From Hysterium pulicare CBS 123377 (lineage: Eukaryota; Ascomycota; Dothideomycetes; Hysteriales; Hysteriaceae): a stretch of DNA of 64,000 nt. Positions 58,847-64,000 of the stretch are shown here, piece by piece (within the stretch, counting starts at the first letter, position 1; the number at the start of each line of letters is the position of its first letter). Location of the stretch: positions 94,825 to 158,824 of the forward strand of contig AJFK01000539.1 of the NCBI GenBank assembly GCA_000467715.1, given 5' to 3'. The notes under the pieces are model-generated. The model ran no database searches and had not been told where the DNA came from. It saw nothing but the letters and a program-made list of their open reading frames with translations. The translations under genes were made by a program, and so were the position numbers.

Positions 58847-59312
58847 TCAGAAGGGACTACCAGAACATTCATTCGTGCAGCTCTCACAACCACACGACTG
58901 ACCCGCCCAGACACCGTTCGTGAAGTGCTTGCATTGGCCCAATGCAGTGGATTGATCCCAGGCCGTGCATCCAGCATTCTTGCAGAAGTAATGGATTGCT
59001 AATCACCACGTCAGAATTATGAGATCCACATGTAGGAGCGATGGCAACATACGACCGCAAGTATCGTAACACTGATCATTGTAGTTTACAAAGAGCATAC
59101 TCTGCGAGCCGTATGGTCCTCCTTTGACTTGACCAAGAGGGACTTCGACGGAGCCGGCATAGTTTTGGCAGTTGGTGTCGTAGTAACTGCGAAGAGATGT
59201 GGTCAGCATGAGATATTTGAGTAAGATATGGAGCGTACAAGTTGACTTGAGTGTCCGCCAGGATTGGCGCGAGAAGCGTGGCCACGACAGGAATGTATTT
59301 GAGAATCTGCAT
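58847..59312 (-). CDS. Small cysteine-rich secreted protein, unknown function
   Basis: Three exons, 59312-59239, 59186-59053 and 58998-58847, encode 119 residues. A cleavable signal peptide (MQILKYIPVVATLLAPILAD) is followed by QVNFYYDTNCQNYAGSV. The mature part has ten cysteines, for example QCYDTC, NAGCTAW, GQSCGCESCTNEC, enough for five disulphides. With an alternative third-exon acceptor the count falls to nine and the frame breaks, which supports the model given. Small size, high cysteine content, secretion and a gene-poor setting fit the broad class of fungal secreted effectors or surface proteins. The N-terminal VNFYYDTNCQNY pattern is common in ascomycete secretomes. I assign no activity. 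A TATA-like box lies about 100 bp upstream. Confidence 0.75.
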
Positions 59313-59410
59313 GACTGATTGATTGACTTGAGGGATCGACTAGGTAGTAAGATCGCAAGGGGGAAAGAATTTGGTAGTGATTATTTGAGAAATCTTCAGC
59401 ACCTCGAGGA

Positions 59411-59424
59411 TATCTTAAATAAGA
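59411..59424 (-). promoter_or_regulatory. TATA-like box of the secreted-protein gene
   Basis: On the minus strand the sequence reads ttatttaagata, about 100-110 bp upstream of the ATG at 59312. The intervening leader is pyrimidine-rich. Position and sequence fit a core promoter element; this is inference. Confidence 0.35.
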
Positions 59425-60816
59425 TGGCAGACGTGGCGACACGTGACTTGCTTCATTCTTTACAATGGGTCTAGTTCAATATCCTATGTCTGCGAAGACA
59501 AGAATCATGTCCGGTCATGGTTGCGACGCATGATTACTGGAGAACCGGTTCGAAATTTCGTAGTGCCTATGATCAGTCAGTGGATTTTTTTAGTAGACGG
59601 TGAAGTGATCTCGTAAAAAGAGTCAAGAGCGGTATATGATAAGCAAATAGGTGGACAAGACCAAACTGATTTGGGAAGGAAAGGTCTGGCTACACTCGTA
59701 AGCTGAGCTGACTGCGGCCGAAAACAGGGGTTAGAAGTCGTACCGGACCGCAACCCGTCAAGATCCGGGGTAACCATAAGCCTCCAATTTGTGGAGCTTA
59801 TATTTTCTAAGCGTCTATGTAAGCTTTGAGGCTGACATATCAAGCTCCCGGTCGAGCTTTGCAAGGCCCCTTTCCCCATATGATTTGCGACTCAGTGAAT
59901 AATCATATACCTCGGGTGTATTCCCTGCTGGTAACTATTCATTGGCAACAAATATGACTATGTCAGGACGGGTGCCATTAGGGGTCGTACTGCGGACTTC
60001 TATAGCCGCTCAAGTCTAGATAGATCCTATTCTATAAGCTACTCTTGAATAATCTCAAGGATGGCAACTTGCTCTAACGCCATGTCCAGAGGTCAAATCG
60101 GCTTTGTAGGCTGGTAGGAAAGAATGTGGTAGGCGCAGACCTATCCTCTCAAAGGAAAGAGTTATGACACCCCGTGTGCATCTTTGGGTTCATGGAAGGA
60201 GGGTTCTATGCCATGCGGAGGATTAGCATAGGTGGAGCTATTTTCAGCATGCATCGTCGCTGTGTAATGTGGAGCATGATCTCTTTGCGGGACCAATCAA
60301 CGAGGGACATCAGTCTTCTCGTTAGATCATCAGCAATACCCGAAAGCCATGACACAGCTGTATCCATAGTGGGTGATGTAATTTAGAGACTTTTATACCT
60401 AACCTTTTCCCAATCTTTCTCAACGGGGAACGCTGAACTGCCAGGCTACTACTAGTTTCCGGCCCAGCTTCAAGCGGGCAACTAGCGTTAATGCTTTTGG
60501 TAGAGTCTAAACCATCGACAGACTGGTAATGAGAATAATGCAGAGGCGTCCACAATCCTGAAAGACTATGGAGGAGTGAGCTTAGCTGGAAAATGACGAG
60601 TCTGACTAATCCTGACTAACACAAAGGGCACCAGTTCTCATAACGATTCCTAACCATTGACATAATCATTGCTATTCGTACATCGATGTTAAAAGGTATG
60701 ATGCCCTGCAGATTTGTAAGTGACGTCGTCGACTTTGAAAAGAAGCTTCAAGATAAACGGAAAGACTAACTTCTTTACAGGAAAGAACAACTTTGGCAAC
60801 TCCAATCATTACTCTT
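59425..60816. other. Intergenic region carrying the second inverted-repeat element
   Basis: About 1.4 kb without a supported gene. The only recognisable object is the diverged element copy at about 59967-60179, annotated separately. Short frames on both strands lack motifs. Confidence 0.45.
59967..60179. mobile_element. Second, diverged copy of the 220-bp inverted-repeat element
   Basis: It aligns along its length with the intronic element at 15821-16040 in the same orientation. Matching blocks include acgggtgccatta against cgggtgtcattat, ttgaataatctcaaggatg against tcgaataaccttgaggatg, aatcggctttgtaggctgg against aatcgattttgttggctgg, ggtaggcgcagacc against ggtaagcgcagacc, and the identical right end gacaccccgtgtg. 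Many differences are transitions. The left inverted repeat is more eroded than in copy 1 and no clear target duplication is visible. Confidence 0.65.
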
Positions 60817-62048
60817 CTATCGGAACAGCCGTCCAAGAAATCCATCTTTTAGTCTTCCAAAGTCTCCACTGCTAGCGCACTCGACCAACTCTACCGCCTT
60901 TAATGACCCTGCGCTACGCTTCTTTGGAGACGACCAGCTGTAGTGTCCGAAGGATCCAATATGGGCGCCAACGTACCCAACCACACCGGCGACATCCACT
61001 TCTCGAACAAGTCGAAGGTACGAATCGAGGAAGGAATCGATCAGGATGCGAAGAATGTCATCGTCAGTTCGCGCCAAGTGAGCGATGAAAATTTGACCAC
61101 AAAAGTGGCCGACGTCGACGAAGCTCGGCGCACATCCCGCGAATTCCCAGTCAATCATATGGATAGAGTGGAGCAGGCTAAGATTGGAGAGACCCAATAG
61201 CACGTTTCCGGACCTTATTCTTCATCAGCGACATAGGAGATGTCAGATTATGTTTTCGCATAGCCTTACCAAAAATCGCCCATTATAACCACTTCAAGGG
61301 TTTGCAAGATCTTTTGCTCTAGATCTTGCATCTCCTTCGCCAGCCGCTCCTCTTGTGCTGGTGGTAGGGAAACCCCCTGCCGTTTGATCGCTGGGAGGAA
61401 GTCCTGAAATGTGGTTTGCACATCGTTCTCTCGCGCCGGGAGATTCCCTGAAAACAGATTCCTCAGTCGGAATGAGGATGGCTCACTACTCTTGCTTGCC
61501 AAATGCAATTGAGCGAGAAACCGGCCCAGTAACGCGCCGATCTCTTGAGTAAACTGAAGCTTGTTGGTAATGATGAAATCCTGCGCAAGGAACTCCAAAA
61601 GACTGCAAACACTGTCCTTTGCGGATAGTCCGTTGAAGGGTGGCGCAATATCTTCAAGTATCAAGACATGCGCCACTGGGTCAAAGTAGTATAGCTCTGG
61701 TAGTGCGACCCTCGTACCATGTTGATTTTGGTCAGACCCGGCTTCCTTCCTGTCTATCAATGCTAAAAATTTGGGCAACTCAGTCAATGCAAGTGCCTCA
61801 TACTCCTGCCTCTCCACGGCAAATTCTACCAGAGGTGTGCTTGCCAGGTAAGGAGTAGCATGTTTTAATATGGCGGTAGGTCTCCCCTCTGGACCATAAG
61901 GTATTCTCAAATATAGACGGAATGTGAAGTTCGTCGTACCTTCTTTAAGACGTTCTATTCTAGTTGTGCAGTATATTGTTTGAGACAGGTAAGCTTGGAT
62001 GCCTGCGGCGGTAGATAGTGGAGCTTCATGTGATGTATCTTGTAACAT
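60817..62048 (-). CDS. Phosphotransferase-family (APH/choline-kinase fold) protein
   Basis: Two exons, 62048-61270 and 61213-60817, encode 391 residues. The N-lobe carries EGTTNFTFRLYLRIP and the strand with ILKHATPYLA, where Lys is the likely nucleotide-binding residue. The hinge is HVLILEDIAPP. The intron splits the catalytic loop, restored as MGDFWSGNVLL with Asp258 and Asn263. The usual loop is HGDxxxxN, and here His is replaced by Met. The metal-binding motif is IDWEFAG (Asp281), followed by PSFVDVGHFCGQ. This is the aminoglycoside-phosphotransferase/choline-kinase fold, widespread in fungi as phosphotransferase enzyme family proteins, mostly of unknown small-molecule substrate. Antibiotic resistance should not be inferred. 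The exon join is in frame and rebuilds the motif exactly. Confidence 0.88.
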
Positions 62049-62606
62049 TTTTGAATCGCTGAACGAGAGAAATGATGTCGTCCATGCGTGTTCCTATGGA
62101 GAAGATGCGATAAGAAATTACTGTGGTCCATTAATGTATCATAGAAAGGTGTTGGAGGTACGTTGGCCTCTTCCTAAACGGGTAAGCTTTAATCATCATG
62201 TGCTTACTCATACATTAGCAAGCGTCGCTGACGCGGATGCCTATCATCTCTAATTCCATCTATTGGTGAACGCATTGCGACCACAAAGGTCGGAAAGCCA
62301 TTCCACACGGAATCACACTTGAAGCCTCATTCCGTAGGCATGAGTAAAATTAGCCTTGGTGGCTGAGTCCAGCTGTATGCCGCATGCGTAGCGTCATTCT
62401 GATCTGGAGGTCCACAGCCTTCCCCATCATGCTCGTGCAAGCACTTCACTCTTCCGTATCATAGACACGCCTTCATTAAACGATTTCACTACTTCCAATA
62501 TCGACAGTTCTGATTCCACGGATGACTGAAGTCATAGCTGTGGTGGCCAGCTTTATCCCCCGCGCGGCCCAAGCTAGGTGTTCAGAATTCCTTAGCGCCC
62601 TATCTA

Positions 62607-62775
62607 CATATATTAAATTAAGTAGATTTTAAATTTTATTAACAACTACTAATTATATAGTTATAAAATATTTAATGTTAGTAGTTTATAACCTTCAAAT
62701 ATTTATTTTAATAATTTAGTTTCTTCCATAATTTAATATAATACTAGAAATAAGGACAAACCACTTCATTATTTA
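62607..62775. other. AT-rich tract
   Basis: About 170 bp made almost entirely of A and T (runs such as attttattaacaactac and ataaaatatttaatg), in sharp contrast to flanking sequence. Such tracts are typical of repeat-induced point mutation or old transposon debris in ascomycetes. No open frame or terminal repeat is visible. Confidence 0.6.
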
Positions 62776-63849
62776 CCTAAGTTCTACATAATAGAAATAG
62801 ATCTTAAAGACCTTCTGTGCATTCGAAGAAGTCTACTTGACGAGCGGATACTCGATTGCCAATTAATATCCTGACTTTCCCTTCCAAAAGTCTCCAGGAC
62901 TAAAAGCGCCGTCGATGTTGTCGCTGTCTGCTTAGATGCATGGATTCTGCATGAATCTATGAGATCGCCGAGTACTTGCAAGCATTGCCGGGCCCCTGGA
63001 AAGTTGAGGGCTACAAAATTCACATAGGGAAGTAAAGAAAACTTTGAAGTCAGGAGGCTAGCGACTGACGCTGAGGAATAAGCAGAGTTTATACCCAAGC
63101 TCACCCTTCATTCTGCGTTACTGTCTGTTTACATAAATTACTTGAGCTCCGTAATGGGTATCAAAGTGATTTCCCCTCTTGGTGCTGAACTGGAAAGTAC
63201 TAGAGTAACAATACCTAGGCTCGGGAATGTTAAAGAAGGACTGGTGTTAGAGGGCTATAATCTAGCAAAGCGGCTAAAGTTACTTAGGTATTAAACTTGG
63301 GCATTACCTATGGAATGTGTACCAGGCAGGATAAAATATCCATGGGAGGAATTCACAGTCATGTACTCATCATCTCGACCATCACCATCCACTTCAAAGT
63401 CCTCAAAGAGAGTCAAATACTTCAAATAGCTTAACTCCTAGACCCTCCGCATCCCAGAAATGGTGACGACAACCTCCAAATAAGCGGAATAGCAGGAACT
63501 CCCATGTCCTCCATAATCTTCCGCAGTGTTTCGAGTACGAAGTGCACTTTATATGGAATTAGTTTCGCATTGATATAAGGAGAAGTCATCGATGATGCAG
63601 GATTGAGCTATACTTCGGAATTGCTCGATGACTTCTTGCAAGAGCTGGCAGAGTTGGTTGATACCTGCTTCGGTAATCGGCGCTGGATTGTTCGCGAAAG
63701 TGAGATCGAGTTCGTGCTTCGAGTGACACAATGGGAAGACCAAGCTCTTCATGATCATTATCGGGTAACTTTGAGTAGCTGGAGGATAGATGTGTTAAAG
63801 GGCAATCGCTATTATGTTGGAGGTAGTCGCATTGGTATTGTTTGTATTG

Positions 63850-64000
63850 GTTATGTAACTAGCTAGCTAGCTACATAAGTTAGCTAACTAGCTAACCCTT
63901 TAATAGAATTAACATTCTATATTTTAATAGGTTATAAGCCTAAAGGTTTTATACTTTATTAAATAATATCTTTCTTTATTAAATAAGTTATTATATTATT
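63850..64000. other. CTAG-repeat junction and AT-rich tract at window end
   Basis: A short array of ctag/gcta tetramers (tagctagctagctacat, gttagctaactagctaa) near 63858-63896 leads into AT-rich sequence that runs off the window. It probably marks the border of an AT-rich compartment. Confidence 0.55.

Larger units (their letters stand above)
62049..64000. other. Gene-poor, partly AT-rich right end of the window
   Basis: No gene is supported. Frames at 62784-63104 and 63549-63758 (both minus) have somewhat protein-like composition but no recognised domain. Two very AT-rich tracts bracket them and are listed separately. Confidence 0.45.

Overview
The window comes from a filamentous ascomycete (Pezizomycotina). 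Genes are split by short introns (about 47-80 nt) with GTAAGT/GTATGT-type donors and CTAAC/CTGAC-type branch points. The gene content also fits: a SteA-type Ste12 factor carrying C-terminal C2H2 fingers, a fungal Zn2Cys6 regulator, Epl1, Smi1/Knr4 and a Sur1-type mannosyltransferase. A leotiomycete is my guess from the lineage-rich membrane and C2H2/macro families, but the sequence alone does not prove it.

Layout. 0-5.7 kb is gene-poor, with a remnant of a single-pass surface protein and a Zn2Cys6 regulator on the minus strand. 5.7-16.6 kb is a dense housekeeping block: Epl1 (NuA4), an Rkm4-like SET methyltransferase, Kae1 (KEOPS), the AMPK/Snf1 beta subunit, a small two-segment membrane protein and a polytopic membrane protein whose first intron carries a short inverted-repeat element. 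19.0-20.2 kb is a Sur1/Csh1-like glycosyltransferase.

20.8-30.9 kb is the most unusual part. I rebuilt one nine-exon minus-strand gene (28138 to 20801, 2047 codons before the stop) in which every splice junction keeps frame. Its modules in order are an N-terminal helical domain, C2H2 fingers, a macro domain, a helical linker, a second macro domain, a Cys-rich module, a SANT-like domain and a conserved C-terminal module. It is transcribed away from a DUF7580-type gene across about 590 bp. This resembles fungal NLR-associated or incompatibility loci, but that role is inference.

32.9-47.0 kb holds Smi1/Knr4, an orphan polytopic membrane protein, a WDR70-like WD40 protein, a short-chain dehydrogenase relative lacking the catalytic Tyr, and three mitochondrial genes side by side: mtSSB (Rim1), Mto1/GidA, and cardiolipin synthase converging on Mto1. 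52.0-54.4 kb is SteA, preceded by about 5 kb without a supportable gene. 54.4-64.0 kb is sparse: a small Cys-rich secreted protein, a second copy of the inverted-repeat element, a phosphotransferase (APH fold), then AT-rich tracts that look like the edge of a repeat-derived, AT-rich compartment.

All gene models are hand-spliced from frame continuity and splice consensus. No homology search was run.
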